A stretch of 37,421 nt of DNA from Pseudolabrys sp. (GCA_022843325.1 JALHNV010000032.1:1-37421); one strand, 5' to 3'; shown: positions 1-8,787, counted from the first letter of the stretch. A program made the numbers and translations. The notes: generated from the letters alone by a model not told the origin.

Positions 1-45
1 CTGCGGCGACTTGTCCCGGTCATAAATCCAAGGAAGGGACATCGC

Positions 46-333
46 ATGATGAAAATCACCACGTTTGCGACCGTGTCCGCGCTGGCGCTGGCGGTCACGA
101 TGACGTCCAACCCCGCCGAAGCCCGCAATGGCGGCGCAGTTGCCGCCGGCGTGGTGGGTGGCCTCGCGGTTGGCGCCATCATCGGCTCACAGGCCAATCG
201 CGACTATTATCGTGGTCCCGGCTACTATGAGCAGAGCTACCAGCCGGTCTATCGCAGCTGCCGCACCGAGCGTCAGCGCTTCGTCGACGAGTACGGCCGC
301 TACCGCAGCCAGCGCGTCCGCGTCTGCGACTAA
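46..333 (+). CDS. Small secreted glycine-rich protein, function unknown
   Basis: Encodes 95 residues. Residues 1-26 form a signal peptide (a basic MMK start, a hydrophobic Ala/Leu/Val core and an Ala-Glu-Ala cleavage region), so the product is probably periplasmic or outer-membrane associated. A short Gly/Ala stretch (about residues 29-48, GGAVAAGVVGGLAVGAIIG) resembles a glycine-zipper membrane segment. The tail is rich in Tyr and Arg and has two Cys (C72 and C94) that could pair. The ribosome-binding site AAGGAAGGGA lies just upstream of the ATG, which supports this start. A clear terminator follows at 355-384, so the gene probably forms its own unit. Small proteins of this make-up are common in Bradyrhizobium relatives; no function can be assigned. 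Confidence 0.75.
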   Translation: MMKITTFATVSALALAVTMTSNPAEARNGGAVAAGVVGGLAVGAIIGSQANRDYYRGPGYYEQSYQPVYRSCRTERQRFVDEYGRYRSQRVRVCD

Positions 334-354
334 GTTATGATCGCTGAACGTTGA

Positions 355-384
355 GCCCGCCGCGCCTTGTGCCGGCGGGCTTTT
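355..384 (+). terminator. Rho-independent terminator after the small secreted gene
   Basis: The perfect 8-bp stem GCCCGCCG / CGGCGGGC has a 10-base loop and is followed directly by TTTT. It lies 22 bases after the stop at 333. It also argues against the 351 start for the next gene, because that frame would begin inside the hairpin. Confidence 0.8.
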
Positions 385-401
385 CGTTGGCTAATGCGCG
401 C

Positions 402-1121
402 ATGAGCGCCGCCTTCGAAGAACTGGACTATCGCCCGACGCCGATCGGCGCGCTGAGCCTGCGGCGGCGGCGATCGCTGACCACCGGGCTCGACATCTTC
501 GAGATCAAGCTCGGCGACGACTTCCTGATGTCGAGCCTGTTCACCGCATCCGAGATCGCGCTGGCGCGATTGGCCCTGTCCGATCTCGACGGTGACCGCC
601 TCGATGTCGTGGTCGGCGGGCTGGGGCTGGGCTACACCGCCAAAGCCGTGCTCGAACACGCGACCGTCGCGTCGCTGGTGGTCGTCGATGCGCTGGAAGC
701 CGTGATCGACTGGCACAAGACCGGTCTGGTGCCGCTCGGCCCTGAATTGACGGCCGACCACCGCTGCCGTTTCGTCCACGGCGATTTCTTCGCACTGGCG
801 GCCTCGGACGGGGGTTTCGATCCGGACCTGCCCGGCCGCCGCTTCGATGCCATCCTGGTCGACATCGATCATTCGCCTGAAGCGTTGCTCGACGCCGGCA
901 ATGCCGGTTTTTACAGCGAGACCGGCCTGACGCGGATGGCCACCCACCTGCGGCCCGGCGGCGTATTCGGCCTGTGGTCGAATGACCGGCCGGACCCTGG
1001 CTTCACCGCAAGGCTCGCCGCGGTATTCGCCGACGCCCGCGCCGAGGAGGTGACGTTCCACAATCCGCTGCAGGACCAGCCCTTCACCCAGACGGTTTAT
1101 CTCGGCACCCAGCGGTCCTGA
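402..1121 (+). CDS. Spermidine-synthase-like (Rossmann methyltransferase-fold) protein
   Basis: Encodes 239 residues from ATG 402. The frame opens at TTG 351, but that start lies in the upstream terminator. Seen in the sequence: a glycine-rich SAM-binding-type loop (VVGGLGLGYTAK), an acidic strand end (VVVDALEAVIDWH), an HGDFF motif and then a DAILVDIDHSP strand, in the order of class I methyltransferases and aminopropyltransferases. The typical polyamine-synthase gatekeeping motif is not obvious, so the substrate is unknown. Family knowledge: such proteins are often annotated as spermidine-synthase-like and may be methyltransferases or orphan synthases. It lies 79 bp before the aldolase gene on the same strand, so cotranscription is possible. 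Confidence 0.75.
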   Translation: MSAAFEELDYRPTPIGALSLRRRRSLTTGLDIFEIKLGDDFLMSSLFTASEIALARLALSDLDGDRLDVVVGGLGLGYTAKAVLEHATVASLVVVDALEAVIDWHKTGLVPLGPELTADHRCRFVHGDFFALAASDGGFDPDLPGRRFDAILVDIDHSPEALLDAGNAGFYSETGLTRMATHLRPGGVFGLWSNDRPDPGFTARLAAVFADARAEEVTFHNPLQDQPFTQTVYLGTQRS

Positions 1122-1200
1122 CCCGTCTGGCCGCCCTCACTTGCCACGGCTATGCTCAGGCCCAGAGCGCGCCCAAGCGCCGACGCGGTGAGGAAATGCC

Positions 1201-1992
1201 ATGAACTATGCGACCGATTTTCCGTCCCTCAAGGGAAAGGTCTCGCCGGAGGAATGGCAAACGCGACTGGAGCTCGCCGCCTGCTACCGGCTGGTCGACC
1301 AGTACGACATGACCGACCTGATTTATAACCACATCACCGCACGCATCCCCGGCACCAAGGACGAACTGCTGATCAATCTCTACGGCCTGCTGTACAAGGA
1401 GATCACGGCCTCGAGCCTGGTCAAGATCAGCGTCGAGGGCGACATCCTCGCAAAGCCGGACACCGACTACGACATCAACAAGTCCGGCTATGTCATCCAC
1501 GGCGCCATTCACAAGGCGCGCCCGGATGTGGCCTGCGTGCTGCACACCCATACCCGCGCCGGCATGGCGGTGGCGGCGATGCAATGCGGCCTGCTGCCGA
1601 TGTCGCAAACCTCGGTCCGCTTCGTCGGCCACATCGGCTATCACGAGTATGAAGGCCCGGCAGTGGATCTCGACGAACGCGAACGGCTGGTGCGCGATCT
1701 CGGGCCGCACGACGCCATGATCCTGCGCAATCACGGCTTGCTCACCTGCGGCGCGACCATCCAGCAGGCTTTCAACACCATGTATCAGCTCGAGCTGTCG
1801 TGCCGTTCGCAGGTCGACGCCATGGCGGCGCGCACCGAACTGAGCATGCCGGGCGAGAACGTGCTGGCGCATACCGCGCACATGTACCAGCCCGGCACGC
1901 GGCGGCCCTACGGCGTGCTGGAATGGCCGGCCATGCTGCGCCTGCTGGACGCCGAGCAAAAGAATTCCGGCTTTCCCCCCTACTGGCACTGA
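1201..1992 (+). CDS. Class II aldolase/adducin family protein
   Basis: Encodes 263 residues. The family includes zinc-dependent sugar-phosphate aldolases (fuculose- and ribulose-phosphate types), decarboxylases and adducin heads. Visible metal-site features are the HTHTRAGMAV motif (two His two residues apart, about residues 116-118) and a later His in the RNHGLLTCG motif near residue 179. The length and the SLVKIS/GYVIHG motifs fit the family core. GAGGAA lies just before the ATG. The Bug solute-binding gene follows 62 bp downstream on the same strand, which suggests a catabolic pairing of uptake and aldol or decarboxylase chemistry on an organic acid; that link is an inference. The exact substrate cannot be read from the sequence. 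Confidence 0.85.
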   Translation: MNYATDFPSLKGKVSPEEWQTRLELAACYRLVDQYDMTDLIYNHITARIPGTKDELLINLYGLLYKEITASSLVKISVEGDILAKPDTDYDINKSGYVIHGAIHKARPDVACVLHTHTRAGMAVAAMQCGLLPMSQTSVRFVGHIGYHEYEGPAVDLDERERLVRDLGPHDAMILRNHGLLTCGATIQQAFNTMYQLELSCRSQVDAMAARTELSMPGENVLAHTAHMYQPGTRRPYGVLEWPAMLRLLDAEQKNSGFPPYWH

Positions 1993-2054
1993 CCCGGTTT
2001 TTGGCATCTACTGGTGTCAGGCCGAGGACTTAAAAACGGCCATGGGGGAAATGC

Positions 2055-3026
2055 ATGACGACACCGATCAAGCGCCTGATGGGCGCGGCGGCGATGCTGC
2101 TTCTGCTGACGTCCGCCGCCGCCGCTTCCGATGACTATCCAAACCGGCCGGTCCGCCTCATCGTTCCGTTCCCGCCGGGCGGCAGCAACGACGTCGTTGG
2201 CCGCCTGATCGCCAAGCAGCTCAGCGAGGAGCTGAAGCAGCAGGTTTTCGTCGACAACCGCGGCGGCGCCGGCGGCTCGATCGGCACCGAAAACTGCGCT
2301 ACCTCGCCGCCGGATGGCTACACGCTCTGCATCATCTCGATCGCGCACGCGGTCAATCCGTGGCTGCACAAGCTGAAATACGATCCGATCAAGTCGTTCG
2401 TGCCGATCACGATCCTCGCGACCGGTCCGAATGTGCTGGTGGTCAATCCGGAGTCGCCGATCAAGTCGGTCAAGGATCTGCTGGAGATGGCCAAGGCAAA
2501 CCCGGGCCAGCTCAATTACGCCAGCGCCGGCGTCGGCAGCTTCCAGCACCTCGGCGGCGAATTGTTCAAGCTGATGGGCGGCGTCAACATCGTGCACGTG
2601 CCTTACAAAGGCGGCGGCCCGGCGATGCAGGACGTTGTCGCGGGGCACGTGAAGATCATGTTTTCGTCGCTGATCCAGACCACGACGCTGATCAAGTCCG
2701 GGCAGTTGCGTGCGCTTGGAACCGGAGGCGCCAAGCGCAGCCCGGTACTGCCTGACGTTCCGACCATCGCCGAGGGCGGCCTGCCGGGCTATGTTGCCGA
2801 CAACTGGTGGGGGATCGTCGTCCCCGCAGGCACGCCGGCAGCGATCAACGACAAGGTCTACAAGGCGACGCAGGCCGCGCTGAAGGCGCCGCCGGTGGTC
2901 GCGCAGTTTGACCGTGAAGGCGCAGCCGTCGTGACCATGACCTCGGAGGAGTTCACCAACTACATCAAGGGCGAAATCGCCAAGTGGGAGCGCGTGGTCA
3001 AGGAAGGGAACTTCAAGGCGCAATAG
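2055..3026 (+). CDS. Bug-family (TctC-like) tripartite tricarboxylate transporter binding protein
   Basis: Encodes 323 residues. A signal peptide covers about residues 1-25 (TPIKR, then a Leu/Ala core ending AAAAS). The mature start DDYPNRPVRLIVPFPPGGSN is the hallmark Bug N-terminus, and NRGGAGGSIG, YASAGVGSFQHL and HVPYKGGGPA are the family's ligand-loop signatures. Bug proteins are periplasmic binders of carboxylates and related compounds for TctAB permeases. No tctA or tctB gene is nearby, so this is an orphan binder, which is common in Bradyrhizobium and Burkholderiales. The clear terminator at 3053-3087 ends the unit. Sure of the family; ligand unknown. Confidence 0.92.
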   Translation: MTTPIKRLMGAAAMLLLLTSAAAASDDYPNRPVRLIVPFPPGGSNDVVGRLIAKQLSEELKQQVFVDNRGGAGGSIGTENCATSPPDGYTLCIISIAHAVNPWLHKLKYDPIKSFVPITILATGPNVLVVNPESPIKSVKDLLEMAKANPGQLNYASAGVGSFQHLGGELFKLMGGVNIVHVPYKGGGPAMQDVVAGHVKIMFSSLIQTTTLIKSGQLRALGTGGAKRSPVLPDVPTIAEGGLPGYVADNWWGIVVPAGTPAAINDKVYKATQAALKAPPVVAQFDREGAAVVTMTSEEFTNYIKGEIAKWERVVKEGNFKAQ

Positions 3027-3052
3027 GCGCTGGCTCTCGTGGCTTGAAAGCG

Positions 3053-3087
3053 AAACGGCCCCGCCAGAAGCGGGGCCGTTTCTTTTC
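3053..3087. terminator. Bidirectional terminator between the Bug and TAXI genes
   Basis: A perfect 13-bp stem (GAAACGGCCCCGC pairing with GCGGGGCCGTTTC) has a 5-base loop CAGAA and a following TTTT. It lies between the converging gene ends at 3026 (+) and 3107 (-) and can serve both. On the minus strand the A-rich left arm gives a short T tract as well. Confidence 0.88.
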
Positions 3088-3106
3088 GAAGCCGGAGCGG
3101 TGCGCC

Positions 3107-4078
3107 CTACAGCTTGGCGCCGCCCTTTTCCTTGAAGTACTTGACCGCGCCCGGATGCCACGGGATCGGCGAGTAATCCCGCACCTGATTGGCCACGGAG
3201 AAGTTCTTGGCCTCGCCATGCACCGCGACCAAGTCGGCCTGCTTGTCGATGATGGTCTTGACGATGTTGTAGGCCATCTCGTCCGACATGTTGGCATTCG
3301 ACACCAGGATGTTCCACACCACCGTATTCACGTTATCGGTGGTCTGGCCCGGATAGGTGCCTGCCTTGATGGTGCTGCTGGCGTAGAGGTTGCCGTACTT
3401 CTCGTTCATCTTTTTGGCCGTGTCGCCGTGATCGATCAGCTTGATCTTGACGCCAGGCGTGGCGCCAAGATCGGTCACCGCCGCGGTTGGCAGCCCGCCG
3501 ACCCAGAAGAAGGCGTCGATCTTGCGGTCCTTCAGCGCGTTGACCGACTCGGCGACGCCGAGACGCTCGCGGCGCATGTCCTTGTCGCGGTCGAGACCGG
3601 CGGCTTCGATGACGCGGAACGCCATCACTTCGGTGGCGCTGCCGCCCGAGCCCGTCGAGACGCGCTTGCCCTTGAGATCGGCCATCTTCTCGATGCCGGT
3701 GCCCTCGATCGTCACGACGTGCATCTGGTTGGGGTACAGCACCATCAAGGTGCGGACCGGAACCGGCGCGCCCTTGAACTTGTCCTGGCCCTTTTCGGCG
3801 TCGAGCGCCGCGTCCACCATGGAGAAACCGACTTCGCTGCGACCGGCGCCGATCAGCTTGAGATTATCGACGGAACCGCCGGTCACTTCGGCGGTGGCCT
3901 GCAGGCCGGGAATCGATTTGGTCAGCACGTTGGCGAGGCCGCCGCCGAGCGGATAATAGACGCCGCCGGTGCCGCCGGTGCCGATCGATATCGTCGACTT
4001 CTGCTGCGCCTGTGCGGCGCCGAACAGCAGCCCTGCCGCGGCGATCACGGTCACTGCCATCGTTAGTTTTCGCTTCAT
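3107..4078 (-). CDS. TAXI-type TRAP transporter solute-binding protein
   Basis: Encodes 323 residues. A Sec signal peptide occupies residues 1-24 (KRKLTMAVTVIAAAGLLFGAAQAQ). The mature start TISIGTGGTGGVYYPLGGGLANVL is typical of TAXI (TRAP-associated extracytoplasmic immunogenic) binders, as are AEVTGGSVDNLKLIGAGRSE and GSGGSATEVMAFRVIEA. The protein captures a substrate (unknown, often a dicarboxylate or amino acid) in the periplasm for the permease encoded 21 bp upstream at 4100-6313. The pair forms an operon transcribed permease first. It ends at the shared terminator 3053-3087. Confident in family and partner, not in ligand. Confidence 0.93.
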   Translation of the reverse strand: MKRKLTMAVTVIAAAGLLFGAAQAQQKSTISIGTGGTGGVYYPLGGGLANVLTKSIPGLQATAEVTGGSVDNLKLIGAGRSEVGFSMVDAALDAEKGQDKFKGAPVPVRTLMVLYPNQMHVVTIEGTGIEKMADLKGKRVSTGSGGSATEVMAFRVIEAAGLDRDKDMRRERLGVAESVNALKDRKIDAFFWVGGLPTAAVTDLGATPGVKIKLIDHGDTAKKMNEKYGNLYASSTIKAGTYPGQTTDNVNTVVWNILVSNANMSDEMAYNIVKTIIDKQADLVAVHGEAKNFSVANQVRDYSPIPWHPGAVKYFKEKGGAKL

Positions 4079-4099
4079 TGGTCGTTCTCCCTGTTTTTT

Positions 4100-6313
4100 C
4101 TATTGGCCGGTTGCTTGTAGTTTCGACGGGACCGGTCCTTTCCATTGCCAGAGCAGCAATGCCAGTCCCAAGGTTAGCCCAAACGGCGCCGGATAGGGAA
4201 TGTCCGTGCCCGTGACGGCTTCGAACAACGCCTCCAGCAATGTCGGGAAGACCAGCAGCAGCCCCGACAGCGCGAACAGCAGGCGCTCGATCGTCGTGGT
4301 GCGACGCAGCGCCCAGCCCTGCGCGGCCGCGGCCAGCGCCGCCAGTCCGATGCCGGTGACGGCCGTAATCCAGATGATGTCGTAGACCGAGCCGCCGGGT
4401 GGAATCTTCAGCAGCAAGCCGAGGCCCTGCGGATCGAGCACGAAGACGAACGGCACCAGGAAGGCCGGCAGCGTGTATTTCCAAGCATACATCGTCGTTT
4501 TATACGGGTCGCCGCCGGTGATGGCGGCGGCGGCGAAAGGCGACAACGCGGTCGGCGGCGATACCTCGGAGAGCACCGCGTAATAGAAGATGAACATGTG
4601 CGCGGCGTAATTGGGCACGCCGAGCTTGATCAGCGCCGGCGCCGCGATCACCGCGCAGATGATGTAAGAGGCGGTGACCGGCACCGCCAGTCCGATGATC
4701 CAGACGATCAGGCCGGTATAGAGCGCGGTCAGCAGCAGGCTGCCGCCGGCATAATCGATCACGATCGACGAGAACTTCAGCCCCAGGCCGGTCAGCGTCA
4801 CAACGCCGACGATCAGGCCCGCGGCGGCGCAGGTGGTGGCGGCGCCGAGCACGCTGATGGAGCCATCGGCCATGGCGCGCGTCAGTTTGGCCGAGGTCGG
4901 CACTGCGCGCTGGCCGGCCGGCGTCAGCCCGACGATCGACAGCGTGGCGATGGTCAGCAGCACGAACAGCGGGAAGTAGGAGTTGAACACGGTCGATAAT
5001 GACGGACCGATGCCGGGAAGGGTCGAGCCGATGGCGGCCACGGTGCCGATCACCAGTAAGGGAATCAGCAGCTTGCGCGGCCCGAGCGACGTCTCCGGCG
5101 CCAGCGCGCTCATGACGAAAGCCAACATGGTCGAATAGAAAACCGACAGCATCGGCGAATAGCCGATCACCATGAAGACGACCACCGCGATCAGCGAGAC
5201 GAAATGGAAGCCGTAGCGCTTGACCATCTGCGCCAGCGGCATGTCCTGCTTGAACACGACATGGCGGGCGCCGAAGCGGTAGGCGTCGAGTTCGACCATA
5301 AACAGCAGCGACATGTAATAGAGACAGGTCGGGATCACCGCCATCCAGATCACTTCGAGATAACTGATCTTGAGGAACTCGGCGATCAGGAACGCGGCGG
5401 CGCCGAGCACCGGCGGCGAGATGATGGCGCCGAGACCGCCGGCCGCCAGCAATCCGCCGGCGGCGTTCTTTTCAAATCCCGCCTTCTTCAGCATCGGCCA
5501 GGCGACCGTGCCGATCATCACCGTGGTGGCCACGCCCGACCCCGACGGCCCCCCGAGCAGAAACGAGGACGCCACGATCGAACGGCCGGCGCTCGACGGC
5601 TTGTTGCCCATCACGGCGAGCGAGAAGTCGATGAAAAACTTGCCGGCGCCGGAATGCTGCAGGATGGCGCCGTAGATCGTGAACATCACGATCAGCGTCG
5701 CCGACACGTCGAGCGCAACGCCGAAGATACCCTCCAGCGTGATGAACATGTGGCCGACCAGCCGCGCCAGATCGTAGCCGCGGTGCGTCCAGGGCGGCGG
5801 CAGATACTCGCCGAACATCGCATAGGCGATGAAGAGAATGGCGACGATCGGCATGATCGGGCCGGTGGTGCGGCGCGACGCTTCCAGCACAAGCACGATC
5901 AGCGCGATGCCGAAGATGACGTCCCAGCGTTCCGGCACGGCGGCGCGGTCGGTGAAATCGTCTCCGCCCAGCAGGGCGTAGCCAAGAATGACAATCGCCA
6001 GCATGCCGGCGAGCACGTCAAACCACTCGATGCGGTTGCGGAAGCCGGCGGCCAGCGGAAACAGCAGGAAGCTCAACACCAGCACGAAGCCGAGATGGGT
6101 GTAGCGCAGCGCCTGGGTCGGAACGATCTCGTAGGCGGCGTAGAGATGGAACAGGGTCATGCCGACGGCGATCGCCGTCACCGCAATGCCGGCCAGACCC
6201 GATAAACGGTTGGCGGCGCCTTCTTCCTGCTGGACGTATTCCTCGGCCTTGCGCAAAGCCTCGGCCGAAATTTCCGACTCGGAATCGGAATCCGCAATGC
6301 GCTGGTCAGCCAT
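4100..6313 (-). CDS. TRAP transporter permease, fused 4TM/12TM (TAXI type)
   Basis: Encodes 737 residues from the ATG at 6311-6313 (MADQRIADSDSESE). The frame stays open to 6421, but those extra codons lack family character and GGGGGG precedes this ATG. The acidic cytoplasmic head is followed by many hydrophobic helices. The DctM-like core is visible as GPSGSGVATTVMIGTVAWPM and AAGGLGAIISPPVLGAAAFL, and a second half contains SEVSPPTALSPFAAAAITGG. Single-gene fusions of the small and large TRAP permease subunits are normal for TAXI systems. It drives ion-coupled uptake with the binder encoded at 3107-4078. Divergent from the sugar kinase at 6529, with about 215 bp of shared regulatory space. 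Confidence 0.92.
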   Translation of the reverse strand: MADQRIADSDSESEISAEALRKAEEYVQQEEGAANRLSGLAGIAVTAIAVGMTLFHLYAAYEIVPTQALRYTHLGFVLVLSFLLFPLAAGFRNRIEWFDVLAGMLAIVILGYALLGGDDFTDRAAVPERWDVIFGIALIVLVLEASRRTTGPIMPIVAILFIAYAMFGEYLPPPWTHRGYDLARLVGHMFITLEGIFGVALDVSATLIVMFTIYGAILQHSGAGKFFIDFSLAVMGNKPSSAGRSIVASSFLLGGPSGSGVATTVMIGTVAWPMLKKAGFEKNAAGGLLAAGGLGAIISPPVLGAAAFLIAEFLKISYLEVIWMAVIPTCLYYMSLLFMVELDAYRFGARHVVFKQDMPLAQMVKRYGFHFVSLIAVVVFMVIGYSPMLSVFYSTMLAFVMSALAPETSLGPRKLLIPLLVIGTVAAIGSTLPGIGPSLSTVFNSYFPLFVLLTIATLSIVGLTPAGQRAVPTSAKLTRAMADGSISVLGAATTCAAAGLIVGVVTLTGLGLKFSSIVIDYAGGSLLLTALYTGLIVWIIGLAVPVTASYIICAVIAAPALIKLGVPNYAAHMFIFYYAVLSEVSPPTALSPFAAAAITGGDPYKTTMYAWKYTLPAFLVPFVFVLDPQGLGLLLKIPPGGSVYDIIWITAVTGIGLAALAAAAQGWALRRTTTIERLLFALSGLLLVFPTLLEALFEAVTGTDIPYPAPFGLTLGLALLLWQWKGPVPSKLQATGQ

Positions 6314-6369
6314 TATCCCCCCAAAGACCGCCCGCTTTTTATCTGCCGGCTGGCCAATATTTATCGGGT

Positions 6370-6385
6370 CCGGAATTCCTTCCGG
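6370..6385. promoter_or_regulatory. Inverted repeat in the TRAP/kinase divergent promoter region
   Basis: A perfect inverted repeat CCGGAA-TTCC-TTCCGG lies 57 bp upstream of the TRAP permease start and 144 bp upstream of the kinase start. Its position suggests a binding site for a regulator, but no regulator gene is adjacent. A chance GC-rich palindrome cannot be excluded. Confidence 0.3.
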
Positions 6386-6528
6386 CCCAAATTTCGTCGC
6401 CCTCTTCAAAAAAGGTACCACGTTTGTCGGGATGGCAAAACCTTCGAAGCCTGCTGGAACAACGGCGAAACGGCTCCGACTCGCACTGATCGGTGCGCTT
6501 TTTGCTGTTTCGTGATAGGCAGCCCACC

Positions 6529-7455
6529 ATGAACGACGCGATCCAAACCATCATCTGCATCGGCGAGGCGACGGTGGAACTGGCGCGCGGCGGCGACGGA
6601 CGCTTCGCGCTGGCCAGCGCCGGCGACACGTTCAATACCGCCATCTATCTGGCGCGCGCCGGCCAGCGCGTTGCCTTCGCGACGGCGCTGGGTGACGATC
6701 CCTACTCCGACGCCATCGTGTCGCTGGCCGCCGCCGAAGGCATCGCCACCAATCTCATTCTGCGCGTACCGGGCCGGCTGCCGGCGCTGTCGCTGGCCGG
6801 TATCGACGGCATGGGCCAGCGCCGCACGCACAGCTGGCGCGAAGCAGCGCCCGCGCGCGATCTGTTCGAACTGCCGCAATGGAGCCGCATCGCCGAAGCG
6901 ATGACCACGGCACGCATGATTTACTTCTCCGGCATCACGCTGTCGCTCTATTCGAATGTCGGGCTCGGCCGGTTTCTGGCCGCCGTCGAACTGGCGCGCG
7001 CCGCCGGCGCCAAGATTGCCTTTGACGGCAACTTCCGTCCGCATGGCTGGGGCGGCGACCTCACCCGGACCCGGACGGTGTTTGCCGAAACGCTGAAGCG
7101 CGTCGACATTGCGCTGCCGGCTTACGACGACGAGGCGGTGCTGTGGGGCGATCCGTCGCCCGACGCCACCATCGAACGATTGCAGGCCTTCGGCGTCAAC
7201 GAGATCGTCGTCAAGAACGGGCCGAGCAGCGCGCTGGTGGCGGCGTCCGGCGCGCGCGACACGGTGCCGGTGCCGGAAGTGGTGTCACCGGTCGATCCGG
7301 CGGCCGCCGGTGACGGCTTCAACGCCGGCTATCTGGCGGCGCGGCTCAACGGCCGCAACGCCGTCGACGCAGCGCATGCGGCGCACCGGCTGGCCGGCGA
7401 GGTCATCCGGCACCGCGGCTCGATCGTGCCGCGCACCGGCGCGGCGGTACACTGA
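6529..7455 (+). CDS. PfkB-family carbohydrate kinase (KdgK-like)
   Basis: Encodes 308 residues from ATG 6529; the frame also allows GTG 6493, but the family's N-terminal strand (IICIGEATVELA) begins right after the later start. Ribokinase/PfkB features: an early substrate-binding part with GDTFNTAIYLARAG, a KIAFDGNFRPHGW motif like that of 2-keto-3-deoxygluconate kinases, a VVKNGPSSALV strand and the catalytic PVDPAAAGDGFNAGYLAA motif in which Asp of AAGDGF is the expected base. The likely reaction is ATP-dependent phosphorylation of a sugar or keto-sugar acid. Its stop overlaps the ATG of an alternative start of the next gene by one base, so the two are probably cotranscribed. Confidence 0.85.
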   Translation: MNDAIQTIICIGEATVELARGGDGRFALASAGDTFNTAIYLARAGQRVAFATALGDDPYSDAIVSLAAAEGIATNLILRVPGRLPALSLAGIDGMGQRRTHSWREAAPARDLFELPQWSRIAEAMTTARMIYFSGITLSLYSNVGLGRFLAAVELARAAGAKIAFDGNFRPHGWGGDLTRTRTVFAETLKRVDIALPAYDDEAVLWGDPSPDATIERLQAFGVNEIVVKNGPSSALVAASGARDTVPVPEVVSPVDPAAAGDGFNAGYLAARLNGRNAVDAAHAAHRLAGEVIRHRGSIVPRTGAAVH

Positions 7456-7472
7456 TGCTAAGGACGGTTTTT

Positions 7473-7724
7473 ATGACAGCACGATTTCTGATCGCCCTCG
7501 CCGCCGCGGCCGCGCTCTATGCCGGCGCCGTGCCCCCCGCCGATGCGCAGCCGATGCGTTGCAGCGCCGAGGAGCAGGCCTGCATCGCGATCTGCAACAG
7601 GCACTCGAACCGCACGCTAATTCCGAATTGTATCGCCGCCTGCCGTGCCCGCATGTCCAATTGCCGGCAGACCGGCTGCTGGGACAGCGGCACCAACCGC
7701 TATTGCGGGCTGACGCGGCAGTAA
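7473..7724 (+). CDS. Cys-rich secreted small protein, function unknown
   Basis: Encodes 83 residues from ATG 7473, chosen because AAGGA ends eight bases upstream; an in-frame ATG at 7455 overlaps the kinase stop. Residues 1-25 are a signal peptide ending PADA. The mature part has eight Cys spread over about 50 residues (MRC, QAC, AIC, PNC, AAC, SNC, TGC, YC), consistent with four disulphides in the periplasm. No function is recognised. It converges on the permease gene ending at 7730, with 5 bp between the stops. Confidence 0.72.
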   Translation: MTARFLIALAAAAALYAGAVPPADAQPMRCSAEEQACIAICNRHSNRTLIPNCIAACRARMSNCRQTGCWDSGTNRYCGLTRQ

Positions 7725-7729
7725 CGCCG

Positions 7730-8224
7730 TTACGGCTTGCCCAGCGCCATCGCCAGTCCGGCGGCAATGAACGGCAGCGGTATGGACACCGAAGCGCGCA
7801 ACCAGACCAGCCGGGCCGGCATCATCGGCACCTCCCACAGCACCAGCCGGTGGATCGCGTACAGCGCCCAGGCGGTCGAATAGGCGATCACCTGCGGTGC
7901 GCCGCCACCGCTCTTGAGCGCCGCTGCCGCAATGGCAAAGCCCACGACGGGCCCGCCCGGCGTCAAGGCGCCGGCTACGATCGACACCAGCACGCCGGTG
8001 AGCCCCGATTGCGGACCGATCCACGGCACGATCAGCGCCTTCGGCATCGCTTCGGCGATGAAGCCGGAGCCGACCACGCCGACGCAGATACGGGGCAGCA
8101 GCCGCAACACCTCGCCGCCGCCATGGCGCAACCCTTCGGTCAGCACGCCGCGGCTGCGCATCCCGGCGATCACCATCAGGATGCCCACCACGATCCACAG
8201 CAGCAGGCTGATGGCGAGCGACAT
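7730..8224 (-). CDS. Half-size membrane permease, second of a pair (COG0701/DUF318-like)
   Basis: Encodes 164 residues. Hydrophobic throughout with about four to five membrane segments. It carries the loop LTPGGPVVGFAIAAAAL, which matches in outline LPGGPVTAFPVAGAFL of the gene just upstream (8224-8787). Both resemble one half of the predicted permease family COG0701 (ArsP-like), which is normally a single protein of two related halves; that assignment is by motif and architecture only. The ATG at 8222-8224 overlaps the upstream TGA (TGATG), so the two halves are translationally coupled and probably assemble as a heterodimer. Substrate unknown. Confidence 0.68.
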   Translation of the reverse strand: MSLAISLLLWIVVGILMVIAGMRSRGVLTEGLRHGGGEVLRLLPRICVGVVGSGFIAEAMPKALIVPWIGPQSGLTGVLVSIVAGALTPGGPVVGFAIAAAALKSGGGAPQVIAYSTAWALYAIHRLVLWEVPMMPARLVWLRASVSIPLPFIAAGLAMALGKP

Positions 8225-8787
8225 CACGGCGCCTTGGCCAGGCCGGTGCGCAACGCCGCCCGCGCCAGCAAGCCGGCCATGATCGGCAACGGCAGCGCCG
8301 CCAGCAGGCGCCACGTCACGAAGTCCGGTCCCATGAACGGCAATTCCCAGATCAGCGTGCGGGCATGACCGATCAGCGTCCAACTGGTGATGAAGGCCAC
8401 CACCGCGCCGGCATCGGCACCGACCAGCAGGAAGGCCCCGGCCACGGGAAAGGCGGTGACCGGCCCGCCCGGCAGCACGATGCCGAAGGCGGTGGCGATC
8501 AGCAGTCCGGACATGCCGGATTCATGACCGACCCAACGCGCCACCTTTTCGCGCGGCAGCAGCAATGTGACGAAGGCACCGATCAGACAGCCGCCCAGCA
8601 CCTTCGGCAACATGTCGACCAGCAGTGCCGCATCGCTGAGCAGGATGGCGCGGAAATGATCCCAGCCGTCGCGCGCGTAAACATAAGCGGCCGCGCTGAA
8701 TGCAACGATCATGATGGTCGCGGTCGATCCGTCGAAAGCACGGCGGCGGCGGCGCGGCGGTAAGACGGGCTCGGTCAAGGCAAACAC
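8224..8787 (-). CDS. Half-size membrane permease, first of a pair (COG0701/DUF318-like)
   Basis: Encodes 187 residues, probably from GTG at 8785-8787; the ribosome-binding site is weak and the exact start is uncertain. A basic N-terminus (PPRRRRRAFDG) precedes a first membrane helix near residues 24-40. A periplasmic or re-entrant GIVLPGGPVTAFPVAGAFLL motif lies in the middle, followed by further helices. The PGGP motif is shared with its downstream partner, which suggests an ancient gene duplication or a split two-domain permease. The gene couples to 7730-8224 through an overlapping stop/start. No soluble partner or regulator is adjacent. Confidence 0.68.
   Translation of the reverse strand: MFALTEPVLPPRRRRRAFDGSTATIMIVAFSAAAYVYARDGWDHFRAILLSDAALLVDMLPKVLGGCLIGAFVTLLLPREKVARWVGHESGMSGLLIATAFGIVLPGGPVTAFPVAGAFLLVGADAGAVVAFITSWTLIGHARTLIWELPFMGPDFVTWRLLAALPLPIMAGLLARAALRTGLAKAP

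Noticed and set aside
1156-2007. Long minus-strand open frame opposite the class II aldolase gene
   Set aside because: His/Arg/Gly-rich composition with no family motif; it is the high-GC shadow of a well-supported gene.
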